From contig NZ_NHMK01000019.1 of the NCBI RefSeq assembly GCF_002198095.1, positions 1 through 17,500 on the forward strand: DNA of 17,500 nt, given 5' to 3'. This document shows, one piece after another, positions 7,075 through 14,949 of this stretch. This DNA is from Deinococcus indicus. GTDB lineage: Bacteria > Deinococcota > Deinococci > Deinococcales > Deinococcaceae. Each line of letters opens with the position of its first letter. The first letter of the stretch is position 1. A program made the position numbers and the translations under genes. Under the pieces are notes generated by a model. The model did not search any database, was not told the DNA's origin, and saw nothing but the letters and a program-made list of their open reading frames with translations.

Positions 7075-7548
7075 ATGACCGCACGCACCCAGCCCGCCCG
7101 CACCCTGGCCGCCCACGCTCCCCGTTCCTCCCGTCCCGCCGCGCTGCTGGCCGCGCTGAGCCTGTGCGGCTTGCTCGCTCCGCAGCAGGCGCAGGCCGCG
7201 CCCGCCGACTTCGTGGGCACCTGGGTGAACAGCAACGTCGCCACCAGCGGCATCACCCGCATCAACGTGACCCGCAGCGGCGGCGGCCCGCTGACCGTGC
7301 AGGTGTTCGGCCGCTGCCACCCCACCGACTGCGACTGGGGCAGCGCCCCGGTCCTCACGTACGGCGCCAGTGTCAGCGACACCAACCACCTGACCGCCAG
7401 CGCCGTGTACGCCAAGGGTTTCTCGAACACCACGCTGGTCATGACCTTCACGCGCGGCCGGCTGGACGTGCAGGCCCTGACGCAATTCACGGACGGCAGC
7501 GGCCGCCAGAACTACGCCTCACGCGACGCATTCACGCGCTACCGCTGA
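7075..7548 (+). CDS. Small secreted protein with a CHPTDCDWG motif
   Basis: The 157-residue protein has an Arg-rich n-region (1-20), a hydrophobic core (21-35) and a probable cleavage at AQA|A (41/42), giving a mature domain of about 116 residues. The mature part reads FVGTWVNSN, GITRINVTR and GRCHPTDCDWG (C81 and C86, which could form a disulfide), then a beta-rich tail. I recall this GTW..GITRI..CHP.DCDWG pattern from small uncharacterised secreted proteins of cyanobacteria and other bacteria, but I cannot name a function. GGAG (7064-7067), 7 nt before ATG 7075, sets the start. It has its own spacer on both sides and no obvious operon partner. Confidence 0.75.
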   Translation: MTARTQPARTLAAHAPRSSRPAALLAALSLCGLLAPQQAQAAPADFVGTWVNSNVATSGITRINVTRSGGGPLTVQVFGRCHPTDCDWGSAPVLTYGASVSDTNHLTASAVYAKGFSNTTLVMTFTRGRLDVQALTQFTDGSGRQNYASRDAFTRYR

Positions 7549-7554
7549 CATCGA

Positions 7555-7592
7555 CTCCGATCGAATGGTCTGCAAAAACCATTCAATCCGAG
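7555..7592 (-). repeat. 38-nt palindromic repeat, copy 1 (inverted orientation)
   Basis: Arms 7555-7568 and 7579-7592 pair at 12 of 14 positions (the right arm ends TTCAATCCGAG). The centre reads CTGCAAAAACC, the reverse complement of the centres of the other two copies, so this copy is inverted relative to them. It starts 6 nt after the stop of the secreted-protein gene. Confidence 0.75.
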
Positions 7593-7739
7593 CGGAGCGG
7601 GTGAAGCAACACGGCAACCTTCCCGCCCGGCGCCGCGTACTGGAAGGCAGGCAGGTCAAGCGTGGCCGGTGGATGACACCCCACCGCGCCTCTCCCCTCC
7701 TGGTCCAGCTTCCCCGCTCTCCTCTGTCTTGCCGGTCTG

Positions 7740-7774
7740 CGCGCCGCCCCTCCTGTTCCCGGAAGGGCGGCGCG
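7740..7774 (+). terminator. Strong GC hairpin, possible terminator
   Basis: CGCGCCGCCC (7740-7749) pairs perfectly with GGGCGGCGCG (7765-7774) around a 15-nt loop. Only TT follows, so it would be an atypical terminator. It lies 192 nt after the preceding stop and 66 nt before the next promoter hexamer. Confidence 0.5.
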
Positions 7775-7839
7775 TTCGTGCGCGGCGTGCCCGGCGGCGA
7801 CTGTCCGTGCTGGCCGACAGGCCCGCGCGGCGCCCGCGT

Positions 7840-7845
7840 TAGGCT
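7840..7845 (+). promoter_or_regulatory. -10 hexamer TAGGCT, leaderless promoter of the M24 peptidase gene
   Basis: TAGGCT is followed by 7 nt and ATG 7853. No Shine-Dalgarno sequence is present. Confidence 0.6.
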
Positions 7846-7852
7846 GGGCGGC

Positions 7853-9094
<1,242 letters not shown>

Positions 9095-9121
9095 CGGCAG
9101 CCGGGCGGCCCGTGAGGCACC

Positions 9122-9140
9122 CTTGAAGAATTCCTTCAGG
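9122..9140 (+). other. Small stem-loop after the M24 peptidase gene
   Basis: Bases 9122-9128 pair with 9134-9140 (7 bp with one wobble) around loop AATTC, containing GAAGAATTCCTTC. It sits 28 nt after the M24 stop and 30 nt before the SDR promoter hexamer. It could be a weak terminator or an operator for the SDR gene. Confidence 0.35.
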
Positions 9141-9169
9141 CTTGCGGACGCCCCCCACGCCGGAACCGT

Positions 9170-9175
9170 TACCCT
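9170..9175 (+). promoter_or_regulatory. -10 hexamer TACCCT, leaderless promoter of the SDR gene
   Basis: TACCCT is followed by 6 nt and ATG 9182. The spacer GAAGGC is a poor Shine-Dalgarno match and too close to the ATG to act as one. Confidence 0.6.
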
Positions 9176-9181
9176 GAAGGC

Positions 9182-9859
9182 ATGGCTAACCTCGGCTCCT
9201 CCACCATCATGTTGACCGGAGCGGGCGGCGCACTGGCCACCGCCATCGCACAGGAACTCGACGACGCGGGCGCGCAGATGGTCCTCGTCGGGCGCGGCGA
9301 GCGACTGGCCCGCGCCGCCGACCGCTTCCCCGCCACCGAAGTCCTCGACCTGGACCTGACCGACCCGGCCAGCATCGACACGCTCCGCCGGGTCAAGGTC
9401 GACACCCTGATCCACACGGTCGGGTCCTACAGCACCCAGGACGCGCAGAAAGCCACTCCCGACGACCTGCGCGAGGCCTTCGACACCAACATGAGCAGCC
9501 TGTTCCACGCCGTGCAGGGCGTCCTGCCGCACATGCTGCGGCAGAAGGACGGCCTGATCATGGGTGTAAGCGCCGGGCAGGCCGCCCGCCTCAGCGGTCC
9601 CAAGGCGGCGCTGTACACCGCCAGCAAGGCGGCCGTCGCGGCGTACGTCCTGAGCCTGCACGACGAACTGAAACACAAGGGCGTGCGCGGCATGGTCCTG
9701 TACCCCATGGGCGCCATCGACACGCCGGACAACCGCGACGCCGGCATGGCCTGGGACAGCATGATCGACCCGCGCGGCCTCGCCAAGAGCGTCGCCCACG
9801 CCCTGACCCGCCCCGACCGGGCGCACATCAAGGAAATCAAGGTCTACCCCGACACCTGA
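9182..9859 (+). CDS. Short-chain dehydrogenase/reductase (SDR)
   Basis: The 225-residue Rossmann-fold oxidoreductase has a nucleotide-binding motif TGAGGALA (12-19, a variant of TGxxxGxG), D57 of the LDLDLTD strand end, N103 in DTNMSS, and the catalytic set S130 (GVSAG), Y145 and K149 (YTASK). It has classical SDR architecture at a rather short length. Arg-38 and Arg-41 after the second strand (VGRGER) suggest NADP(H) rather than NAD(H), an inference. The substrate is unknown. It has its own promoter and ends opposite the M20 peptidase gene. Confidence 0.88.
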   Translation: MANLGSSTIMLTGAGGALATAIAQELDDAGAQMVLVGRGERLARAADRFPATEVLDLDLTDPASIDTLRRVKVDTLIHTVGSYSTQDAQKATPDDLREAFDTNMSSLFHAVQGVLPHMLRQKDGLIMGVSAGQAARLSGPKAALYTASKAAVAAYVLSLHDELKHKGVRGMVLYPMGAIDTPDNRDAGMAWDSMIDPRGLAKSVAHALTRPDRAHIKEIKVYPDT

Positions 9860-9862
9860 AGT

Positions 9863-9916
9863 CATGCGGACTCGGCTTGAAGGGTCTTTGCAGGCCTTTC
9901 AATCCGAGTTCGCATG
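9863..9916 (+). repeat. 38-nt palindromic repeat, copy 2, with extended arms
   Basis: The core is 9871-9908 (starts CTCGGCTTGAA, ends TTCAATCCGAG). Here the arms extend outward through CATGCG (9863-9868) and CGCATG (9911-9916), giving about 22 paired positions with one true mismatch and two G-T wobbles. It begins 3 nt after the SDR stop. Confidence 0.78.
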
Positions 9917-9921
9917 AGCGA

Positions 9922-9967
9922 GCAGGGAGGCGCTGAACGCAGGACTCAGCGCGTCCCTGCCCTCTTT
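9922..9967 (+). terminator. Strong terminator between convergent SDR and M20 genes
   Basis: GCAGGGAGGCGCTGA (9922-9936) pairs with TCAGCGCGTCCCTGC (9946-9960) at 14 of 15 positions around a 9-nt loop, followed by CCTCTTT on the + strand. The tail overlaps the stop codon of the M20 gene. It directly follows repeat copy 2, so two hairpins stand in tandem. Confidence 0.82.
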
Positions 9968-11312
9968 ACCCGTCGGCCAGGGCGGCCATGAACGCAGCGG
10001 CGTAGCGGACGCCACTGGTGAAGTCGCGCCGGAGGATGTTCTCGTTGGGTGCGTGGACGCGGCCGCCGATGTTGCCGATGCCGAGGGCGATGACGGGCGC
10101 GCCGACGTGCTGCATGAAGGGGTACATGGGGCCGCTGCCACCCGAGCTGGGGTTCAGGATGGGGTCCTGACCGTACACGTCACGGGCGACCCGCACGGCG
10201 GCCTTCACGAAGGGGTCGTTCAGGTCGCTGCGGGCGGGGTGCTGGTGGCTTTCGAGTTCGATGATCTCGATGTCGCTGAAGCCCTGCGTGTCGAGGTGCG
10301 CCCGCAGGAGCTCGACGATACGGTCGGGGTGCTGGTCCGGCACGAGGCGGAAGTCGAGTTTCACCATCCCCTCGGCCGGGAGGACGGTCTTGCTGCCCTG
10401 GCCCTCGTACCCGCCGTGGAAGCCGTTGACGTTCACGACGGGCTTGAGGTTCAGGCGGGTGTGGTAGTCGTGGCCGTCGCCCAGGGGGCGGGTCACGTCG
10501 TACGTGTCGCGCAGCGCCTCGCCCCGGCCCTGAAGCCGCGCGATGGCGTCCAGGTCCGCCTGACTGGGGGGGCGCACGTCGTCGTGGAAACCGGGAATCA
10601 GGACCGTGCCGTCCAGGCCGCGCAGGCTGGCGACGGCGGCGGCCAGTCGCCACAGCGGGTTGTCCACGACGGCGCCGTTGCTGCTGTGCAGGTCGCTGGC
10701 GGCCACGCGGCAGCGCAGTTCCACGCACACGATGCCTTTCAGGCCGGCGTACAGCACGGGGCGACCGTCGGGGGTGATGCTCCCGAATTCCCACCACACG
10801 CCGTCGGCTTTCAGCTCGCTGGCGTGTTCGGCCAGGAAACCTTCGAGGCTGGGGCTGCCGACCTCTTCCTCACCCTCGATCAGCCATTTGATCTTCAGGG
10901 GCAGGTGCCCGCCGCGCGCGTCTTTCAGGGCGCGCAGGCCGGCGAGGCGGGAGATGAACTCGCCCTTGTCGTCGCTGGCGCCGCGCCCGTACAGGCGGCC
11001 GTCCCGTTCGGTCAGGGTGAACGGCGGGGTGTCCCACAGGGCGGCGGGGTCCTCGGGCTGCACGTCGTAGTGGTTGTAGATCAGCAGCGTGAAGGGCCCT
11101 TCTCCGGCCTCGGCCAGCAGGATCGGGGCGACCTGACCGGGGTACTCGCGGACGGTGAAGCCCTCGGTTTCCAGCAGCCGCGTGACGGCCTGCGCGGCCT
11201 CCGGCAGGGAGCGGCCCTGCGCGGACACGCTGGGAATCGCCACGAGGTCGGCAAGGTCACGCAGGCCGCGTTCGGTGTGCGCGGCGAGGTCGGCGGCAGT
11301 GGGTTGTGTCAT
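9966..11312 (-). CDS. M20-family dipeptidase (carnosinase/CNDP-like)
   Basis: The 448-residue cytosolic metallopeptidase of family M20 shows H81 and D83 (YNHYDVQP), the bridging Asp in GRGASDDKGE (114-115), the catalytic/ligand glutamates in EGEEEVGSP (148-150), H209 in DLHSSNG in the dimerisation-domain region, and a late HAPNENI block with the C-terminal metal His. The architecture (long form, about 450 residues, HYDVQP plus GRGASDDKG) fits the CNDP/dipeptidase branch rather than ArgE or DapE. It would hydrolyse dipeptides to free amino acids. ATG 11310-11312 has TAGCCT 6 nt upstream. The gene follows galE on the same strand after 65 nt but has its own promoter hexamer, so co-transcription is uncertain. 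Confidence 0.9.
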   Translation of the reverse strand: MTQPTAADLAAHTERGLRDLADLVAIPSVSAQGRSLPEAAQAVTRLLETEGFTVREYPGQVAPILLAEAGEGPFTLLIYNHYDVQPEDPAALWDTPPFTLTERDGRLYGRGASDDKGEFISRLAGLRALKDARGGHLPLKIKWLIEGEEEVGSPSLEGFLAEHASELKADGVWWEFGSITPDGRPVLYAGLKGIVCVELRCRVAASDLHSSNGAVVDNPLWRLAAAVASLRGLDGTVLIPGFHDDVRPPSQADLDAIARLQGRGEALRDTYDVTRPLGDGHDYHTRLNLKPVVNVNGFHGGYEGQGSKTVLPAEGMVKLDFRLVPDQHPDRIVELLRAHLDTQGFSDIEIIELESHQHPARSDLNDPFVKAAVRVARDVYGQDPILNPSSGGSGPMYPFMQHVGAPVIALGIGNIGGRVHAPNENILRRDFTSGVRYAAAFMAALADG

Positions 11313-11318
11313 GCCCGC

Positions 11319-11324
11319 AGGCTA
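11319..11324 (-). promoter_or_regulatory. -10 hexamer TAGCCT, leaderless promoter of the M20 gene
   Basis: On the minus strand TAGCCT is followed by 6 nt and the ATG. It lies in the short galE-M20 spacer. Confidence 0.6.
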
Positions 11325-11377
11325 CGGGAGTTGCGCGCCGAGTGCGAGTGCCGCTGCCGTCCCAACCGGCCTGAACT

Positions 11378-12370
11378 TCACTGCCTGAAGTCGTGCGGGT
11401 GGCCTTTGTGCCAGTTCCAGGCGGTCTGCACGATGTCTTTCAGGTCCGTGAACTGCGGTTTGAAGCCCAGTTCCTCGCGGATGCGGGTGGCGTCGGCCAC
11501 GAGGCGGGGGGGATCGCCGGCGCGGCGGGGCGCGAGTTCGCGGTTCAGGGGCGTGCCGATGACGTCGTCGACGGTGTCGAGCACCTCCTTGACGCTGAAG
11601 CCGTGGCCCAGGCCCACGTTGAAGGTGCCCTCGGTGCGCTGCCCGGCCAGCAACGCCTCGACCGCCAGGACGTGCGCGTCGGCGAGGTCCTGCACGTGCA
11701 CGTAGTCGCGGATGCAGGTGCCGTCGGGGGTGGGGTAGTCGTCGCCGAAGATGAACATCTTCTCGCGCTGGCCCAGGGCAGTCAGGGCGGCCAGTTCGAT
11801 CAGGTGGGACTTCCCGGCGTGCGCCTCGCCGATGTCGCCCTCGGGGGCGGCGCCGCACACGTTGAAGTACCGCAGGACCGTGTACGGCAGGCCGTGCGCC
11901 GTGTGGAAGGCGTGGATCATGTTCTCGGTCATGAGTTTCGTCTCGCCGTACACGCTCTCGGGCTGCATGGCGGCCGTCTCGGGGATGGGCACGAGGTCGG
12001 TAGTGCCGTACACGGCGGCCGTCGAGGAGAACACCAGCGGCACCTTGCGGGTCTCGGTGATGGCCTGCAGCAGGTTCAGGCTGCCGACCACGTTGTTGCG
12101 GTAGTAGCGGGCCGGGGCGCGCATGCTCTCGCCCACCTCGATCAGCGCGGCGAAGTGAATCACAGCGTCCGGCTGGTGGGCGTCCAGGGCGGCGCGCACG
12201 GCGTCGGCGTCGAGCAGGTCGCCGCGCACCAGGGGCACCCCGGCGGGGAGGGCCTCGGCGTGCCCGCTGGACAGGTTGTCGAACACGACCGGCGTGTGTC
12301 CGGCCCGGATCAGCTGCCGGACCGTGTGAGAACCGATGTACCCTGCGCCGCCCACCACGAGAATCTTCAT
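11378..12370 (-). CDS. galE: UDP-glucose 4-epimerase
   Basis: The 330-residue extended SDR has the NAD-binding motif GGAGYIG (7-13), DNLSSGH (31-37), the NAD-contact strand HFAA, catalytic T117 in SSTAAVYG, Y141 and K145 (YGETK), and the sugar-binding stretch RYFNVCGA. RDYVHVQDLADAH and the tail DPPRLVADATRI are standard GalE blocks. It interconverts UDP-glucose and UDP-galactose for the Leloir pathway and for cell-surface polysaccharide. It lies 28 nt downstream of the LacI-family gene on the same strand, with a promoter hexamer in the gap, so both read-through and independent transcription are possible. Specificity for UDP-GlcNAc cannot be excluded. Confidence 0.93.
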   Translation of the reverse strand: MKILVVGGAGYIGSHTVRQLIRAGHTPVVFDNLSSGHAEALPAGVPLVRGDLLDADAVRAALDAHQPDAVIHFAALIEVGESMRAPARYYRNNVVGSLNLLQAITETRKVPLVFSSTAAVYGTTDLVPIPETAAMQPESVYGETKLMTENMIHAFHTAHGLPYTVLRYFNVCGAAPEGDIGEAHAGKSHLIELAALTALGQREKMFIFGDDYPTPDGTCIRDYVHVQDLADAHVLAVEALLAGQRTEGTFNVGLGHGFSVKEVLDTVDDVIGTPLNRELAPRRAGDPPRLVADATRIREELGFKPQFTDLKDIVQTAWNWHKGHPHDFRQ

Positions 12371-12377
12371 GCGGTTC

Positions 12378-12383
12378 AGGGTA
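12378..12383 (-). promoter_or_regulatory. -10 hexamer TACCCT, leaderless promoter of galE
   Basis: On the minus strand TACCCT is followed by 7 nt and the galE ATG. It lies between the LacI stop and galE. Confidence 0.58.
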
Positions 12384-12398
12384 GTACAGGACCGCCGG

Positions 12399-13499
12399 TC
12401 AGGGAGCGGGTGGTGCGGTGGTGCCGCGCACGACCAGACGGGTGGGCAGCGTGACGGGCGCGGCGGGCTGCCCGGCCAGCAGGGTCAGCATGGCCTGCCC
12501 GACCTGTTCGCCCTTGTCGCCCGTGGGTTGCCAGACGGTCGTGAGGTCCATCGTCTCGCTGCCCGGCAGGTCGTCGAATCCCACCACGCTGAGGTCCTCC
12601 GGCACGCGGCGGCCGAGCGCGGCGGCGGCGCGCAGCGCGCCCTGGGCGAGCACGTCGCTCATGCACAGCAGGGCCGTGACCTGCGGGTGGCGGGTCAGCA
12701 GGTCGCGGGTCAGGGCCTCGCCGCTGTCAGGGGTGTTGTGGGCGGCCTCGGTGGGGTACAGCGTGGCGTCCGGGTGGGGGGCGGCGGCGGCGCGGTAGCC
12801 GCGCAGGCGCTGGTCGGTGGTGCGGTAGGTGGTCTGCGCCTCGCGCGCCGGGCCGACCGGGCCGCTGGCGCGCTGTTCCGAGAGTTCCAGGCACAGGACG
12901 CCCAGGTGCCGGTGCCCCAGCGCGAGCAGGTGCGCGGCGGCGGCCTGCGCGCCCCCGGCGTCGTCGATGCCGACGTTCACGGCGCCCGCGTGGGGTTCCT
13001 GATCGACCAGGACGGTGGGGAGTCCGCGTTCCAGGACGGCGCGCAGCAGGGCGCTGCCGTCGGCGGCGCAGTACACGATGAAGCCGTCCACGCTGGCGTT
13101 CCGCACGGCCAGGGTCGCGTCTGCCTGCGAGTCGTGCGGCGCCGCGAGCAGCAGGACGTTCAGGTCGCGGTTCTGCACGGTGCGGGTGACGCTGCCCAGG
13201 AACAGCGCGGCGGCCGGGTCGGCAAAGGCGTAGTCCAGCGGCGCGTCGTACACGACGCCCAGCACGCCGGTGCGGCCCCGGCGCAGGCTGCGGGCCAGGG
13301 GGTCGGGGCCGTGGTAGCCGAGGTCGCGGGCGGCCTGAAGCACGCGCTGGCGCAGGTCCTCGCTGAGCTGGTCCGGGCGGTTGTAGGCATTGCTGACGGT
13401 GGCGACGCTGACGCCCAGGGTGCGGGCCACGTCCCGCAGGGTGACGCGCGCACCGGCGCGGGGTGGGCCGGGGGTGGCGCTGGGCTTGGCGGGCGGCAT
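12399..13499 (-). CDS. LacI-family transcriptional repressor
   Basis: The 366-residue regulator has an N-terminal LacI helix-turn-helix (about 19-65: VTLRDVARTLGVSVATVSNAYN, then the hinge region LARSLRRGRTGVLGVV) and a periplasmic-binding-protein-like effector domain (VDGFIVY, VLVDQEPHAG, ALLCMSDVLAQGAL, VVGFDDLPGS). It should bind a palindromic operator as a dimer and release it with a sugar or similar ligand. I chose ATG 13499 (second Met of the open frame) because TACCAT lies exactly 6 nt upstream. The first ATG at 13523 would add eight residues and overlap that promoter. The palindrome at 13526-13545 lies at the -35 region of this gene and in front of the divergent MFS gene, so repression of both is likely. 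The ligand is unknown; the adjacent galE hints at sugar metabolism. Confidence 0.9.
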   Translation of the reverse strand: MPPAKPSATPGPPRAGARVTLRDVARTLGVSVATVSNAYNRPDQLSEDLRQRVLQAARDLGYHGPDPLARSLRRGRTGVLGVVYDAPLDYAFADPAAALFLGSVTRTVQNRDLNVLLLAAPHDSQADATLAVRNASVDGFIVYCAADGSALLRAVLERGLPTVLVDQEPHAGAVNVGIDDAGGAQAAAAHLLALGHRHLGVLCLELSEQRASGPVGPAREAQTTYRTTDQRLRGYRAAAAPHPDATLYPTEAAHNTPDSGEALTRDLLTRHPQVTALLCMSDVLAQGALRAAAALGRRVPEDLSVVGFDDLPGSETMDLTTVWQPTGDKGEQVGQAMLTLLAGQPAAPVTLPTRLVVRGTTAPPAP

Positions 13500-13505
13500 A
13501 CGGGA

Positions 13506-13511
13506 ATGGTA
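13506..13511 (-). promoter_or_regulatory. -10 hexamer TACCAT, leaderless promoter of the LacI-family gene
   Basis: On the minus strand TACCAT is followed by 6 nt and ATG 13499, the same geometry as in the neighbouring genes. A second candidate, TACGCT, overlaps it. Confidence 0.55.
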
Positions 13512-13525
13512 GCGTATCCCCATTC

Positions 13526-13545
13526 ACTCTGAAACGATTCAGAGT
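13526..13545. promoter_or_regulatory. LacI-type palindromic operator
   Basis: ACTCTGAA-ACGA-TTCAGAGT has perfect 8-nt arms and the central TGAAACGATTCA that is typical of LacI/GalR-family operators with a CG at the dyad. It lies between the divergent repressor and MFS genes, 42 nt before the MFS start. Confidence 0.85.
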
Positions 13546-13587
13546 GCTGTCCAGCCGCCCCCTCCCCTGCCCACCCGCGAGGCCCCC

Positions 13588-14802
13588 ATGACCGCCCCCA
13601 GCACCCCTGTCCAGCCCCCGGCCCCCGACCGCCCCGGCGAGGCCGCCCGCCGCGCCCTGAGCGTGATCTTCCTGATCAACGGCGCGCTGTTCGCCACCTG
13701 GGCCGTGAACATCCCCGGCATCCGCGACGCCCTGGACCTCAGCGAGGCGCAGATCGGCGCGGCCCTGCTCGCCATCGGGCTGGGCAGCCTGTGCAGCATG
13801 ACCCTCACCGGCGGCTGGACCGCCCGCTACGGCAGCCACCGCGTCACCTGGGTCGCCGCCGTCCTGTGCATGCTGACCCTGCTGCCCCCCTTCCTGGCGC
13901 CCGGCCTGCCGCTGCTGATCGCCGCGCTGACCGTGCTGGGCGCCGCGAACGGCAGCATGGACGTCGCCATGAACGCCCAGGGCGTCACGGTCGAGCAGCG
14001 CCTGAACCGCCCGGTCATGAGCCGCCTGCACGCCTACTTCAGCCTGGGCGGCGTCGTCGGGGCGGCGCTGGGCACCCTGCTCGTCGGGCGCGTCCCCATG
14101 ACCACCCACGCCGTGACCGTCACGGTCGTCACGGCGGCCGCCGCGCTGATCGCCGGGCGGTTCCTGCTGCCCGACCGTCCGCCGGCCACCCCGACCCCCG
14201 CTGCCCCGACCCCCGGCACCCCGACCCCTGCTGCCGAGGCCGCGCCGCGCCGCGTCCCGATCAGTGCGGCGGCGGCGCTGCTGGGCGCGCTGTGCTTCCT
14301 GGGGATGCTCTCCGAGGGCGCCAACTACGACTGGGCGGCGCTGTACTTCCGGGACGTCCTGGGTTCGCCCGGCGGTCAGGCGGGCCTGGGGTACGCGGCC
14401 TTCGTGAGCACCATGACCCTGGGCCGCTGGTTCGGCGACCGCCTCCGCACCCGCCTGGGCGACGAGGCCATCGTGCGCGGCGGGGCGCTCGTCACGGCCG
14501 CCGGCCTGGGACTGGCCCTGCTGACCCGCGACCCGCTGCTCGCCGCCGCCGGGTTCGCGCTCTCGGGCCTGGGCCTCAGCAACGTCGTGCCGGTCATGTA
14601 CGGCGCCGCCGGGCACGCCCTGGGCGGGCGCGGCATCGCGCAGGTCGCCAGCATCGGGTACGGCGGGTTCCTGCTCGGGCCGCCCGCCATCGGGTTCATT
14701 GCCGCGCAGGTGGGCCTGCCCGCCGCGCTGGGCCTCGCGCTGGCCGGCGCCCTGCTCATCACGCTGCTGGGTGGCCGGGCCTTCGCGCTGATCCGCCGCT
14801 GA
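13588..14802 (+). CDS. MFS transporter, YbjJ-like
   Basis: The 404-residue major facilitator has about 12 hydrophobic segments in two halves. Motifs resembling remembered E. coli YbjJ include NIPGIRDAL after helix 1, GSMDVAMNAQGVTVEQ and HAYFSLGG in the first half, and ANYDWAALYFRD and LLGPPAIGF in the second. The central cytoplasmic linker (about 197-217) is a Pro/Thr/Ala run encoded by three 15-bp tandem units. The substrate is not known for this group; the divergent LacI repressor and shared operator suggest a sugar or sugar derivative. A weak GAGG (13579-13582) 5 nt before ATG 13588 acts as the ribosome binding site, and no TAnnnT hexamer sits at leaderless distance, unlike most neighbours. 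Confidence 0.85.
   Translation: MTAPSTPVQPPAPDRPGEAARRALSVIFLINGALFATWAVNIPGIRDALDLSEAQIGAALLAIGLGSLCSMTLTGGWTARYGSHRVTWVAAVLCMLTLLPPFLAPGLPLLIAALTVLGAANGSMDVAMNAQGVTVEQRLNRPVMSRLHAYFSLGGVVGAALGTLLVGRVPMTTHAVTVTVVTAAAALIAGRFLLPDRPPATPTPAAPTPGTPTPAAEAAPRRVPISAAAALLGALCFLGMLSEGANYDWAALYFRDVLGSPGGQAGLGYAAFVSTMTLGRWFGDRLRTRLGDEAIVRGGALVTAAGLGLALLTRDPLLAAAGFALSGLGLSNVVPVMYGAAGHALGGRGIAQVASIGYGGFLLGPPAIGFIAAQVGLPAALGLALAGALLITLLGGRAFALIRR
14191..14235 (+). repeat. Three 15-bp tandem repeats in the MFS linker
   Basis: Units 14191-14205, 14206-14220 and 14221-14235 each begin CCGACCCC and encode PTPAA, PTPGT and PTPAA. They are in frame, so unit number changes would only alter linker length. Confidence 0.8.
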
Positions 14803-14811
14803 CCCCCACTC

Positions 14812-14949
14812 ATACGAACTCGGATTGAACGGGCTTTACAGCTCATTCAATCCGAGCGGATGCGAGCAGGAGAGAAACGGGTTCCGGACGTGGAGCTGGC
14901 AGGGGCGGTGAAGTTCCGGATTGTCTGCGAAATAAACGGCAGTCCGTAT
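14812..14949. repeat. Intergenic repeat element with 38-nt palindrome copy 3 and short inverted ends
   Basis: The palindrome 14819-14856 (starts CTCGGATTGAA, ends TTCAATCCGAG) matches copies 1 and 2. The whole block is bounded by ATACGAACT (14812-14820) and AGTCCGTAT (14941-14949), imperfect 9-nt inverted ends (8 of 9), and contains two TTCCGGA words in its second half. It fills nearly all the space between the MFS stop and the citrate synthase stop. A miniature, non-autonomous element is possible; I see no reading frame in it. Confidence 0.6.

Larger units (their letters stand above)
7549..7852 (+). other. Intergenic space between secreted protein and M24 peptidase
   Basis: These 304 bases hold repeat copy 1 (7555-7592), then about 145 bases in which I see no gene or conserved site, then the 7740-7774 hairpin and the TAGGCT promoter hexamer at 7840-7845. 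An ORF can be read through from 7565, but it has no homology-like content before ATG 7853. Confidence 0.55.

Noticed and set aside
12727..14616. 629-codon minus strand frame over the MFS gene and the LacI gene
   Set aside because: It is a Gly/Gln/Arg-rich shadow that crosses the LacI operator region and both real genes.
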